Positions 40,585 to 48,922 of a DNA stretch of 59,702 bases are shown one piece after another. The DNA is taken from NCBI GenBank assembly GCA_003168255.1, contig PMSU01000184.1, positions 167 to 59,868 on the forward strand, given 5' to 3'. A model generated the notes under the pieces. That model saw only the letters and a list, made by a program, of their open reading frames with translations, made no database searches and was not told the origin of the DNA. This stretch comes from Actinomycetota bacterium (lineage in GTDB: Bacteria; Actinomycetota; Actinomycetes; Streptosporangiales; Streptosporangiaceae). Made by a program: the position numbers and the translations under genes. Every line of letters starts with the position of its first letter. The stretch's first letter is position 1.

Positions 40585-42669
40585 GTGCCAGCGATGCCAC
40601 GGCCTTCAGGAGTTCGATTAGGGCGCCCGGTGCCGCAGGAAGAGGAGTTCAGGGGGACCTCGCACGATGCGGCGCAGCCCAGGTTCGGGGCCAACGGGCC
40701 GTCGCCTAGCCCAGCCGGGCTGAACACGCAGGCCATGCCTGCGGTCACCGAGAATGGTTCGGCTGCCGCGCGGGTACGTAGGCGAGGGTCGCCAGAGGGG
40801 AATGGCAGCACGCCTTCGCGAGGCACGCCCGCATCCGGCACACCGACACCAGGCACACCGCCGCCAGGCAAGCCGGTGCGGGGCACACCGGCGCGCGGCA
40901 AGCCAGCGCAAGAAGCCGCTAGACGCGAAGAGGCTGACCACGCAGACGCCGGGCGAACAGTGGCCGGGCCAAGCGCGGCCAGGCGGCGCAAGACGGCGCA
41001 AGACGCGGCGGCGATGTCCCCTAACGGGCAGACCGGGAACCCGGAGACCGACGCGACCACAGCGCGTCCACGGAAGACAGCGCGGCAGAAAACTGCGCAA
41101 GGCCGGGCGCCCGCTCACCCGACGCAGGGGACGGACAGAGCACCAGGGACAGGCCTGCCGCCGGAAACCGGCCAAGCGCCGGAAACCAGCCAAGCGCCGG
41201 AAACCAGCCAAGCGCCGGAAACCAGTCAAACGCCGGAAACCGGCCAAGTGCCGACTCCCCGAACGCCGCAGCCGACTCCGCGAGCGCCGCAGCCGACTCC
41301 GCGAGCGCCGCAGCCGACTCCGCGAGCGCCGCAGCCGACTCCGCGAGCGCCGCAGCCGACTTCCCCACCGCCCGCGCCGGACCTAGCACTGCTAGAAGCG
41401 CAGCAGGGCCGGCACCGCCGCCCGCAGGAGCGGCAGGCGTCCTACCGCGAGGTCTTCGCCATCGGCGAGTTCCGCGCGCTCTGGTCCGCCCAGGTGCTCT
41501 CCTACACCGGCGACCAGCTCGCGCAGGTCGCGATCGCGATCCTCGTGTACAACCGAACCCACTCCGCTTTCCTCACCGGGCTCGCCTACGCCCTCACCTA
41601 CTTGCCACCGATCATCGGCGGCCCGCTGCTTTCCGGGCTCGCCGACCTGTTCCCTCGCCGCCGCATCATGATCATCTGCGATCTCATCCGGGCAGGACTG
41701 GTCGCCGGCATGGCGACATCGGGAGTGCCGTTCCCCGTGCTGTGCGCGTTGCTCTTCTTCACCGTGCTGCTCGGCCCGCCGTTCTCCTCAGCGCGGTCGG
41801 CGCTGCTGCCCGACGTGCTGCAAGGGGACACGTATGTCCTGGGCTCGGCGGTCGGGAGCATCACCTACCAGTCCAGCCAGATTCTCGGCTTCGTCGCCGG
41901 CGGTGCCGTGGTCGCGCTGCTTGACCCGTCCCGGACGCTAGCTCTTGACGCGCTGACGTTCGTACTGTCCGCGGTAATCCTGGCGACCTGGGTCAAACGC
42001 CGGCCCGCACCGCCCCGCGAACAGCCTGATCGCCCCTCGCTCTGGGCGATTGCCTGCCAGGGTGCCGTGCTCGTCTTTGGCAACCCCATGCTGCGCTCGC
42101 TGGTGCTCTTCGGCTGGCTGGCCGGCTTCTACGTGCTTCCCGAAGGGCTGGCCGCCCCGTACGTGCACGTGCTAGGCGGCAGCACGCTCGACGTCGGCCT
42201 GCTGATGGCCGCCATGCCGGTGGGCACAGTGATAGGCGCCTTCGCCTTCGGCCGGCTGGCCACCCCGTCGACCCGGATGCGGCTCATGGGCTGGATGGCC
42301 ATGCTGTCCTGCGCTCCGCTCATCGGCAGCGCCGCGCATCCGCCGCTGTGGGCAGTGCTCGCGCTCTGGACGGTGTCCGGTCTCGGCGGCGCCTACCAGC
42401 TCGCCGCCGCTTCCGCGTTCGTGCAGAGCGTGCCGGACTCGGGCCGGGCCAGGGCATTCGGGCTGGCGCAATCCGGGCTGCTCGCCGCCCAGGGGATCGG
42501 CATCCTGATCGGCGGCGCGCTCGCGCAGGCGATCGGCCCGCAGCTGGTCGTGGCCCTGTCCGGGCTGCTTGGCCTGACGGCTGCCGCGCTGCTGGCCATG
42601 GGGTGGACACACCGGCGCGTAGAAGTGATAGCCAGCATCCGTGCCCGTTCGGAAGTCTCAGAGAATTAG
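40585..42669 (+). CDS. MFS transporter with long repetitive N-terminal extension
   Basis: This is a 694-residue protein. Residues 1-265 are hydrophilic, rich in Pro/Thr/Ala, ending in APETSQ and APQPTPR repeats. The remaining 420 residues are a 12-helix major facilitator of the EntS/MFS_3 type: FRALWSAQVLSYTGDQLAQV, GLADLFPRRRIMIICDLIRA (the loop 2-3 motif) and LLGPPFSSARSALLPD. The substrate is unknown; relatives export small molecules and siderophores. An internal start nearer the membrane domain is possible. The stop overlaps the convergent pspC stop by 4 bases. Confidence 0.8.
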   Translation: MPAMPRPSGVRLGRPVPQEEEFRGTSHDAAQPRFGANGPSPSPAGLNTQAMPAVTENGSAAARVRRRGSPEGNGSTPSRGTPASGTPTPGTPPPGKPVRGTPARGKPAQEAARREEADHADAGRTVAGPSAARRRKTAQDAAAMSPNGQTGNPETDATTARPRKTARQKTAQGRAPAHPTQGTDRAPGTGLPPETGQAPETSQAPETSQAPETSQTPETGQVPTPRTPQPTPRAPQPTPRAPQPTPRAPQPTPRAPQPTSPPPAPDLALLEAQQGRHRRPQERQASYREVFAIGEFRALWSAQVLSYTGDQLAQVAIAILVYNRTHSAFLTGLAYALTYLPPIIGGPLLSGLADLFPRRRIMIICDLIRAGLVAGMATSGVPFPVLCALLFFTVLLGPPFSSARSALLPDVLQGDTYVLGSAVGSITYQSSQILGFVAGGAVVALLDPSRTLALDALTFVLSAVILATWVKRRPAPPREQPDRPSLWAIACQGAVLVFGNPMLRSLVLFGWLAGFYVLPEGLAAPYVHVLGGSTLDVGLLMAAMPVGTVIGAFAFGRLATPSTRMRLMGWMAMLSCAPLIGSAAHPPLWAVLALWTVSGLGGAYQLAAASAFVQSVPDSGRARAFGLAQSGLLAAQGIGILIGGALAQAIGPQLVVALSGLLGLTAAALLAMGWTHRRVEVIASIRARSEVSEN
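41159..41360 (+). repeat. Two adjoining minisatellites in the MFS gene
   Basis: About five 18-base units (ccggaaaccagccaagcg, encoding APETSQ) are followed by five 21-base units (encoding APQPTPR, unit about ccgactccgcgagcgccgca plus g). Units are nearly identical and keep the frame. Confidence 0.85.
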
Positions 42670-42914
42670 CTTTCCCTGTTCTTGTTTACCAGGCTTTCCA
42701 CGATGGAGGCATCCTCGCCTTCCTCCGGCACGATCACCCAGGCGACCACATACAGCAGCGGGCCCAGGCCCCCGATGATCGTGAGAACGGCGAACCCAAG
42801 CCGGACGAGGGTGACATCGACGCCGAAGTATGCCGCCAGGCCCGCGCATACGCCCGCCAGGATCCGGCCCTCGCGGCGGCGGTAGACCCGCTTGCCTTCG
42901 TTGAATGCGTTCAT
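42666..42914 (-). CDS. PspC-domain membrane protein
   Basis: This is an 82-residue protein. RVYRRREGRILAGVCAGLAA is the PspC signature, followed by YFGVDVTLVRLGFAVLTIIG and a second hydrophobic stretch ending in VIVPEEGE. ATG 42914 (MNAFNEGK) is preferred over 42926. Stand-alone PspC proteins sit in the cytoplasmic membrane and respond to envelope stress. Confidence 0.9.
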   Translation of the reverse strand: MNAFNEGKRVYRRREGRILAGVCAGLAAYFGVDVTLVRLGFAVLTIIGGLGPLLYVVAWVIVPEEGEDASIVESLVNKNRES

Positions 42915-43019
42915 AACCACGATCATGCCCTCTCCGGGCGGGTGCTGACGTCAGGAGGGAGCCGGTGAATACTTTGATGCGCGGGCCGCGCAAGGGCGTC
43001 GGCCAGAGAGGAACCGTCA

Positions 43020-44231
43020 ATGCCGCCAGACTCCGGCCCCGCTGATCACGCGAGCCCCGCGAAACACGCCAGTTACGAGGGATCGGACCTGCTCCGCATC
43101 GAAGAGCAGCTGACCCCTGAGGAACGCCTGGTCCGCGACACGGCGCGCGCGTTCGCCGCCGAGCGGGCGGCGCCGCACATCGCGGACTGGTTCGAAGCCG
43201 GCACGCTGCCCCGCGAGCTCGCCCCCGAACTCGGCAAGCTCGGCATGCTCGGCATGCACCTGACCGGGTACGGCTGCGCCGGCCTGGGAGCAGTGGCCTA
43301 CGGCATCGCCTGCCGGGAGCTTGAAGCCTGCGATTCGGGCCTGCGCAGCCTGGTGTCCGTGCAGGGCTCACTCGCCATGTACCCGATCTGGCGGTACGGC
43401 TCCGAAGAGCAAAAACAGGAATGGCTGCCGCGGATGGCAGCGGGTGAGGCGATCGGCTGCTTCGGTCTCACCGAGCCCGACCAGGGCAGTGACCCTGGGA
43501 ACATGCGTACTAAGGCCATTCCTAACGGTGCCGGCTGGACTCTCTCCGGCACCAAAATGTGGATCACCAATGGATCCATCGCAGATATCGCGGTGATCTG
43601 GGCCACGACGGAGCAAGGGATCCGGGGTTTCCTCGTGCCCCGCACCGCGCGCGGCTTCACCGCACGCAACATCCACAAGAAGCTGTCGCTGCGCGCCTCG
43701 GTCACCTCCGAGCTGCACTTCGACGATGTGCACCTGCCCGCCGACGCCGTGCTGCCAGGGGTGACCGGGCTGAAGGGCCCGCTGTCATGCCTGACGGAGG
43801 CGCGGTTTGGCATCACGTGGGGGGCCACCGGCGCGGCGAGGACGTGCTTCGAGGCCGCCGCCGAGTACTCCCGGACCCGTGAGCAGTTCGGCCGGCCGAT
43901 CGGGGGCTTCCAGCTCACCCAGTCGAAGCTGGCCTGGATGCTGGCCGACCTGACCAAGGCCCAGCTGCTCGCGCTGCACCTGGGCAGGCTCAAGGAGGCA
44001 GGCAAGATCACCGCGACTCAGGTCAGCCTCGGCAAGATGGCCAACGTGCGGACGGCTATCGACATCGCGCGCCAGGCGCGGACCATCCTGGGCGCGAACG
44101 GCGTGACGCTGGAGTACCCGGTGATCAGGCATGCGGCCAACCTGGAATCCGTGCTTACCTATGAGGGCACCGAGGAGATCCACGTGCTGGCTCTCGGCCA
44201 GGCGATTACCGGCCTGTCCGCGTACAGGTAG
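43020..44231 (+). CDS. Acyl-CoA dehydrogenase, glutaryl-CoA dehydrogenase type
   Basis: This is a 403-residue flavoprotein. FGLTEPDQGSDPGNMRTKA (FAD/substrate motif), SGTKMWITNGSIADI, REQFGRPIGGFQLTQSKLAW and the C-terminal catalytic motif LTYEGTEEIHVLALGQAITG are all as in glutaryl-CoA dehydrogenases, whose base is the Glu of YEGT. The expected reaction is oxidation and decarboxylation of glutaryl-CoA to crotonyl-CoA in lysine/tryptophan breakdown. GAGAGG precedes the ATG. It stands alone. Confidence 0.88.
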   Translation: MPPDSGPADHASPAKHASYEGSDLLRIEEQLTPEERLVRDTARAFAAERAAPHIADWFEAGTLPRELAPELGKLGMLGMHLTGYGCAGLGAVAYGIACRELEACDSGLRSLVSVQGSLAMYPIWRYGSEEQKQEWLPRMAAGEAIGCFGLTEPDQGSDPGNMRTKAIPNGAGWTLSGTKMWITNGSIADIAVIWATTEQGIRGFLVPRTARGFTARNIHKKLSLRASVTSELHFDDVHLPADAVLPGVTGLKGPLSCLTEARFGITWGATGAARTCFEAAAEYSRTREQFGRPIGGFQLTQSKLAWMLADLTKAQLLALHLGRLKEAGKITATQVSLGKMANVRTAIDIARQARTILGANGVTLEYPVIRHAANLESVLTYEGTEEIHVLALGQAITGLSAYR

Positions 44232-44340
44232 CATCTGCGCTGGCGGTTGTGCGCGCGGCCGGCGGGTAGCCGACGCAGTACGCGGCTGGCGAGGTGGGTA
44301 CGCTTCGTGGCCGGAGGTGTCGGCGGTGCCGACGTCGCCT

Positions 44341-44412
44341 GGGGCGTTAGCTCAATGGTAGAGCAGTGGACTTTTAATCCATTGGTTCAGGGTTCGAGCC
44401 CCTGGCGCCCCA
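44341..44412 (+). tRNA. tRNA-Lys (TTT)
   Basis: Cloverleaf of 72 bases: acceptor GGGGCGT/GCGCCCC, D stem GCTC/GAGC, anticodon stem GTGGA/TCCAT with loop CTTTTAA (anticodon TTT), T loop TTCGAGC, discriminator A. No repeat of its 3' end was found downstream. Confidence 0.95.
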
Positions 44413-44639
44413 CCGCTTGGAACATCGGTAACCTCTCGGCCGCTCTCCACCTGCGGCGTTGCCGTCTTCCTGGGATACCGATAGCTCGGCGGGACATTGG
44501 CCTGCTTGGCGTGAGCGTTGCCAGCGTGGGCGAGTTAGCAGGTGGCGCACGCCATGTCGGCCTGTGGTTATCGGGCGGACGGCAAGCCGCGGAACGCCGG
44601 GCCACCATGTCAGAGTGGCAAGCCGGCACGTCAGCAGGG

Positions 44640-45030
44640 TAGACAGCGTCTTCCTGACAGTTTGGGTGGGTGTTCCCCCGGCGAGCACTCCGGCGGCCGG
44701 CCCTCGGCCAGCAGCTCCCGAGGGTGCCGCGCGTCAATCTTGCCGGTCTTGGCGTGCCGCTTGCGGCCGCGGGCGAATGCCGTGTCAAGCCGGCCCGGCA
44801 ACATGCGCCGCGCCCCCGGCCGCGGCCAGCTCCTCAGCCACATAACGCCAGCCGGTATATCCCTCCAGCGCGAACGCGATGTCGGCGCGGCCGACGAACC
44901 GCGCCAGCCAGGTGCGGAGGTGCGCCCGGTCAGCTGGGCCAATCTGACCGCGCTACACCTCCCCGCTCACCATGCCGAGATAGCCGAAGGCCAGTTGCTT
45001 CCGGTGGATATCCAGCCCGCCTGCGATGGG
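44640..45030 (-). pseudogene. IS110-family transposase, N-terminal remnant
   Basis: Read on the minus strand: GGLDIHRKQLAFGYLGMVSG, a TAG, then RTWLARFVGRADIAFALEGY, TGWRYVAEELAAAGGAAHVA, a frameshift, and DTAFARGRKRHAKTGKIDAR, HPRELLAEGRPPEC. This is the DEDD half of an IS110 transposase (DIHRK, ALEGYTGW, KRHAKTxxxDA). It has an internal stop, a frameshift and no C-terminal half, so it is inactive. Confidence 0.8.
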
Positions 45031-45326
45031 TATCGGGAACTCCTCAAGCTCCCGAGAGCACGCCCAGCACGCCCAGCACGCCCTGCACGCCAATGCTTAC
45101 GCAGCTAATCGTGACGCGTTTGAGCTGGGGAGGTCCTCCAGCCGCGGGGCCAGCGACCGCGGGGAACCGCCAGCCCGGCCGCCAACGGCCGCGCAGGCCC
45201 GATGCAGATGCACGCTAGGGAGGCCGGGCCCGAGGCCATGGTTTCCCGGAGGTGGCCGGGTTCGTCTGGACCGAGATGACCGCCCAGGCCGCCGATGACT
45301 CCTCTGGCCGTCGTTTCAGTTGCAGC
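45031..45326. other. Non-coding stretch between the IS110 remnant and the lipoprotein gene
   Basis: No ORF with a family or ribosome site is seen. A run of imperfect 9-base repeats (cacgcccag) occurs at 45060-45085. Inverted ends of the IS were not found, as expected for IS110. Confidence 0.4.
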
Positions 45327-45836
45327 TTAAAGGCGTCCGGCTGCCTCCCGGGCCAAGGTGAGGGCCATGCCGGGGTGCGTGATAGCGGCGTTCCAGCTGA
45401 TGTTGACGGTCAGGACCCTGGATCCGAAGACGGCGAGTACGGATGTTCCTTCTGTCTTGCCGGTGATGGTGACGGCGAGCTGGCCTAGGTCACGAATCGT
45501 GGACACCTTGCAGCAGCTAGAACCGACTGGCGCCTGCTGTTTCACGTATTCCTGTGCCAAGCTGGCTGACTTAAAAGCCGTGACACCGAAGTCGACCTCC
45601 CCGGCGCCGTCGGGGATCGAGAACAGGCATCCGCCGAACCCGATCGCCTTGGCTGGTTCGATGGGGATGCCGAGGGCTGACTGGACCTCCGCGTGGGTGA
45701 GGAGCCGGCAGCTCGATGTTGCTGGGAACGAGGGTGATGGGGTCGGTGGCGGCGTGGCGGCGTGGCCGTTGCATCCGGCAATCGCGAGGCAGGCCAGGGT
45801 AACGCAGGCTCCTGCTGATCGCCTGGGCGGGTTCAC
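45327..45836 (-). CDS. DUF3558-like lipoprotein
   Basis: This is a 169-residue lipoprotein. GTG 45836 with AGGAGA 9 bases upstream starts a signal peptide ending in the lipobox CLAIAGCNG. The mature part has SSCRLLTHAEVQSALG and GGCLFSIPDGAGEVDFGVTA, similar to DUF3558 proteins with paired cysteines. A start at 45881 would overlap the upstream gene and lacks a signal-like beginning. The role is unknown. It is last in a four-gene leftward set with the DUF2637 gene. Confidence 0.7.
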   Translation of the reverse strand: MNPPRRSAGACVTLACLAIAGCNGHAATPPPTPSPSFPATSSCRLLTHAEVQSALGIPIEPAKAIGFGGCLFSIPDGAGEVDFGVTAFKSASLAQEYVKQQAPVGSSCCKVSTIRDLGQLAVTITGKTEGTSVLAVFGSRVLTVNISWNAAITHPGMALTLAREAAGRL

Positions 45837-45865
45837 CGGATGTTTTCTCCTGCTCTGGATGGCCG

Positions 45866-47032
45866 TCAGGGGAGCTGCCATTCGTACACGCCTGGATAAT
45901 TTAGCGGACTTACGCCGACCATAGTCGCGGTGTAGACGAGGCTTGACCCATCGCCTGTTATGTCGGCGGTTTCCGGGTAGCTGCTGGTCAGCTGGGGAGC
46001 GATCTGTGATTTCCCGGCATGGTAGAGGGCGAACCAGCCGTTTTCCTGGTCTGGATCATCTGCCCAGTAGGCGAAGGCGCTGCCGTTGGTGCTGATGGAC
46101 ATTGGCTGTATCTCGTATGCCAGGTACGGCACCCGGATGTCAGAAGCGGTCACCGTGGTGGATTTATCCCCGCTCACCTGCTTGATGACCAGGCCTTCAG
46201 CGTCGGGATTGGTCGCCGACGCGTAGGAAGCGAGGATGTGGCTACCGTCGGCGGAGATCAGCGGGTAGGTGAGCTGGTCGCCGTTGGCTGTGTTAGCGGG
46301 GAACAGGTTGGCGTTATACCCGTCGGTGGCGTCGTAGAGGTAGATTCCCGCGTCGCCGTTCGCCCCAGGGCCTTCGTAGGCGATGAGGTTCCCATCACTG
46401 GACATGCTGGCCTGGGTCCCGCACCCGGATGGTGAGGTGCTGGCGCAGCTATCGATCTGCTGCGGTGAGCCGCCCTGGACTTGCCGGTAGATGTGCCCGA
46501 CGCCTCCCGTGCCGGTGCCACCGTAGGTAACTATGGTGCCGTTGCCGCTGACTCCGTACAGGGTGTCATCGGTGGCGCCGCTGGCGATCTGCCAGGTGGT
46601 GCCGGTGGTGAAGTCGTGGACGTACTCGGCTCCGGCCGAGGTGTCTTTGGTGGCGGGAAGGGCGTAGGCCACGGCCGACCCGTCGCTGTCGGTCGCGAGG
46701 AACAACGGGATCTGCGGTGGGGAGGGGCCCGGGTCGAAGACAGGCACCGGGGTCTTGCCGTCGGCGGCGATCGAGGCCACCTGGGACAGGCCGCTGATCA
46801 GGTTCTGCCTGACCAGGTAGACGTCGTCATCGGCTGGGTTGGCGATCGCGGTGGGTGCCAGGTTGCTGCTCGCCTGGGTGTAGTAGAAGACGTACGAGCC
46901 GTTGCCGGAGACAACGGCGCCGCCGTCGCTGGCCCGGCCGGTGTTGTCGGGGTTGCCTTGGGCATCTACCGCCACGTCCCGGTCGGTGCCGGCGCCGCCG
47001 AGCATGGTGGGCAGTGCTTGCAGGGGTGTCAC
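45866..47032 (-). CDS. TolB/WD40-like beta-propeller protein without signal peptide
   Basis: This 388-residue protein is made of blades with SGNGSYVFYYTQ, SSDGNLIAYEGPG, SADGSHILASY, STNGSAFAYWADD and TGDGSSLVYTA, the S-x-D/N-G-x-x-h-x-Y turns of TolB-type propellers. It starts at GTG 47032, overlapping the DUF2637 stop by 4 bases, and begins inside what looks like the first blade. No export signal is visible. Possibly the gene lost its 5' end when it joined the upstream gene. Confidence 0.7.
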   Translation of the reverse strand: MTPLQALPTMLGGAGTDRDVAVDAQGNPDNTGRASDGGAVVSGNGSYVFYYTQASSNLAPTAIANPADDDVYLVRQNLISGLSQVASIAADGKTPVPVFDPGPSPPQIPLFLATDSDGSAVAYALPATKDTSAGAEYVHDFTTGTTWQIASGATDDTLYGVSGNGTIVTYGGTGTGGVGHIYRQVQGGSPQQIDSCASTSPSGCGTQASMSSDGNLIAYEGPGANGDAGIYLYDATDGYNANLFPANTANGDQLTYPLISADGSHILASYASATNPDAEGLVIKQVSGDKSTTVTASDIRVPYLAYEIQPMSISTNGSAFAYWADDPDQENGWFALYHAGKSQIAPQLTSSYPETADITGDGSSLVYTATMVGVSPLNYPGVYEWQLP

Positions 47033-47625
47033 CCCGGTGGGGAGGGAGGCAGGCCCGATGGAGCCGAGTCCTGACCCTTGACGTGCCCGCGATCTCTGGC
47101 AGCGGCCGGATCGTCCCCGGCGGGGACGCCAGGCCGGGCGTGACCAGGGTCGGGAACGGGACGATCACCGCGGGGACGATCAGTGGCGCGGCGTGGTTCG
47201 AGCAACCCTGACAGGAGCTTGACCGCGACCAGCAACGCGAAGGCGGGCCATCCCGCTACAACCCGGCCAACCAGGTCCGCGCCCGCGGCGGCAATGTTCG
47301 CCGCCAGGCTGGCGGTGGTCCCGGCGGCCAGGGCCGCCCAGGGCAGCCAGCCCGACGCCCGGCCTGTGCGCCTATCGGCCAGCAACACCAGAGAGGCGAC
47401 GATCTCAATGCCGTCGACGCTCAACGGATAGGTGTGCGCCTGCCAGCCGGCCTCACCATGGGCGGCGGCCAATTCGCGCATGTGGCTGTAGCTGATCGCC
47501 CCAGCGATGGCCGCCAGCGCCGCCACGGTCACCTCGGCCGCCACCCGGATGCCAGAGTCCGCGCGGCGCGTCGGCCCGGGAACAGTGTCCTCGGAAGCCA
47601 GGATTTCCGGCCCAGGGCGGCTCAT
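47029..47625 (-). CDS. DUF2637 membrane protein (integrative-element type)
   Basis: This is a 198-residue protein. It has three to four transmembrane segments with the DUF2637 sequence ISYSHMRELAAAHGEAGWQA, YPLSVDGIEIVASLVLLADR and WLPWAALAAGTTASLAANIA. The family is typical of actinomycete integrative conjugative elements, where it may help plasmid spread. The C-terminal 50 residues are Pro/Arg-rich. Starts overlap by 4 bases on both sides. Confidence 0.85.
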   Translation of the reverse strand: MSRPGPEILASEDTVPGPTRRADSGIRVAAEVTVAALAAIAGAISYSHMRELAAAHGEAGWQAHTYPLSVDGIEIVASLVLLADRRTGRASGWLPWAALAAGTTASLAANIAAAGADLVGRVVAGWPAFALLVAVKLLSGLLEPRRATDRPRGDRPVPDPGHARPGVPAGDDPAAARDRGHVKGQDSAPSGLPPSPPG

Positions 47626-48017
47626 CGTTCCGCCTTCTTGGCCCGTGACCTGCTAAGACGTATCGGGAGGGGGTCACCTTCGACGACAAGATCGTGGTTC
47701 GCATAGTGGTCCGTTCGGCCCACTTGTTCTGGCCGGATCCACCAGCTCACCGGCCGGTCTCCATACGATGTCGCCACGAGCGTGAACTCTCCCCGCCGCG
47801 CAGGTGTCCACGGCAGTGGCCCCCAGACGCGCAGCTTGTAACGCCGTTCGATGATCGGGTGGCCATAGGTCTTCTCCGGCCAGCCGGGATGGGTCCAGGC
47901 AGCCAGCACCTCCCGGACAGTCCACCACAGTCCCAGCCGCCGATGCCGCAGCCGGACGGGCCGCCACTCCTCCCCCTCGCCGGCTTCGAACGCGACGGTC
48001 GCCTCAACTTCGGCCAT
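47622..48017 (-). CDS. Hypothetical protein encoded with the DUF2637 gene
   Basis: This is a 131-residue Trp/Arg-rich protein (RRLGLWWTVREVLAAWTHPG, RRYKLRVWGPLPW, VSWWIRPEQVG). It has weak resemblance to the small DUF6504-type beta domain, which has a similar W-x-V-x-x-VLxxW beginning. No transmembrane part. Its stop overlaps the DUF2637 start (ATGA). Probably part of the same mobile-element remnant. Confidence 0.6.
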   Translation of the reverse strand: MAEVEATVAFEAGEGEEWRPVRLRHRRLGLWWTVREVLAAWTHPGWPEKTYGHPIIERRYKLRVWGPLPWTPARRGEFTLVATSYGDRPVSWWIRPEQVGRTDHYANHDLVVEGDPLPIRLSRSRAKKAER

Positions 48018-48069
48018 CCCTCATGATCGAACCTGAATTCGATAACAGCAACCCTTCGGGGGGCGGTGG

Positions 48070-48726
48070 TCAGCGGCGGCGAATGGCGTGCAGTACCGCG
48101 TCGCGGATCGTGACCGGTCGCCCGTCGGGGTCGGGCGCCTGACGTTCGGGTGCCGCGGCGAGGATGACCCGCCAGTCGTCCGGCGCGAGAGTGGCCGCGA
48201 CCTGTTCCGCTGTGAAGAAGAGGTCGGGATGGTCGGGCCGCCCTGCGGAGGTATGCAGATCCGAGGGGTGGTGGCCCACGATGAGGAGCATTCCGCCCGG
48301 CCGGACGGCGGCCGCCAGCCGGCGATGCAGCGACTCGAGCCATAGCCGGGGCAGGTGCATGAACTGCGCCGACACCAGGTCGAACTGGAGCGGGGCCGGA
48401 TCCCAGGACAAGATGTCGGCCTGCTGCCAGGTGATCCGGTCCGCTACCTCCGCACCAGCTGAGGCGGCCCGTCCGGCGGCGCGGTCCAGCGCCACCGTCG
48501 ACACGTCGATCCCGGTGACACGCCAGCCCCGGCTGGCCAGCCAGATCGCATCGGCACCTTCACCGCTGCCAACGTCCAGCGCGGTACCCGGAACAAGATC
48601 CGCGACCTGCTCGGCGAGGCGAAGGTTGGGGTTGCCGCTCCACACCATGTCGGCGGAGCGGTAGCGCGCGTCCCAGAACTCCTGGGTGTACATGGCGGCC
48701 ATGTCCGGGATGTGTTCTTGGCTCAT
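48070..48726 (-). CDS. Class I SAM-dependent methyltransferase
   Basis: This is a 218-residue protein. FWDARYRSADMVWSGNPNLR followed by ALDVGSGEGADAIWLASRGW (motif I), VTGIDVSTVALDRA (motif II) and PLQFDLVSAQFMHLP (motif III region), as in TehB-like and thiopurine-type small-molecule methyltransferases. ATG 48726 (MSQEHIPDM) is used; 48756 is less likely. The substrate is unknown. Confidence 0.88.
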   Translation of the reverse strand: MSQEHIPDMAAMYTQEFWDARYRSADMVWSGNPNLRLAEQVADLVPGTALDVGSGEGADAIWLASRGWRVTGIDVSTVALDRAAGRAASAGAEVADRITWQQADILSWDPAPLQFDLVSAQFMHLPRLWLESLHRRLAAAVRPGGMLLIVGHHPSDLHTSAGRPDHPDLFFTAEQVAATLAPDDWRVILAAAPERQAPDPDGRPVTIRDAVLHAIRRR

Positions 48727-48922
48727 GGCGTGCTCGCAGCCGCCACCGGACGCCACCCGTCTGAGCCGGCTGATCTGTCAGTTTCCCGGGCCATCGTGAC
48801 CACCTCCTCGAGGAGGATGCCTGCACGGTTTCGCAGAACGCAAATAACCTTGCTGATCTGGCTCACCCCGTTCGGGCGACAGGGCGAACGCGCGCGCCTG
48901 CGCGCGAGAGCCGAGCCAGCGG

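Noticed and set aside
44247..44642. 131-codon ORF covering tRNA-Lys
   Set aside because: It includes the tRNA cloverleaf (SMVEQWTFNPLVQGSSPW is a translated tRNA) and has no other support.
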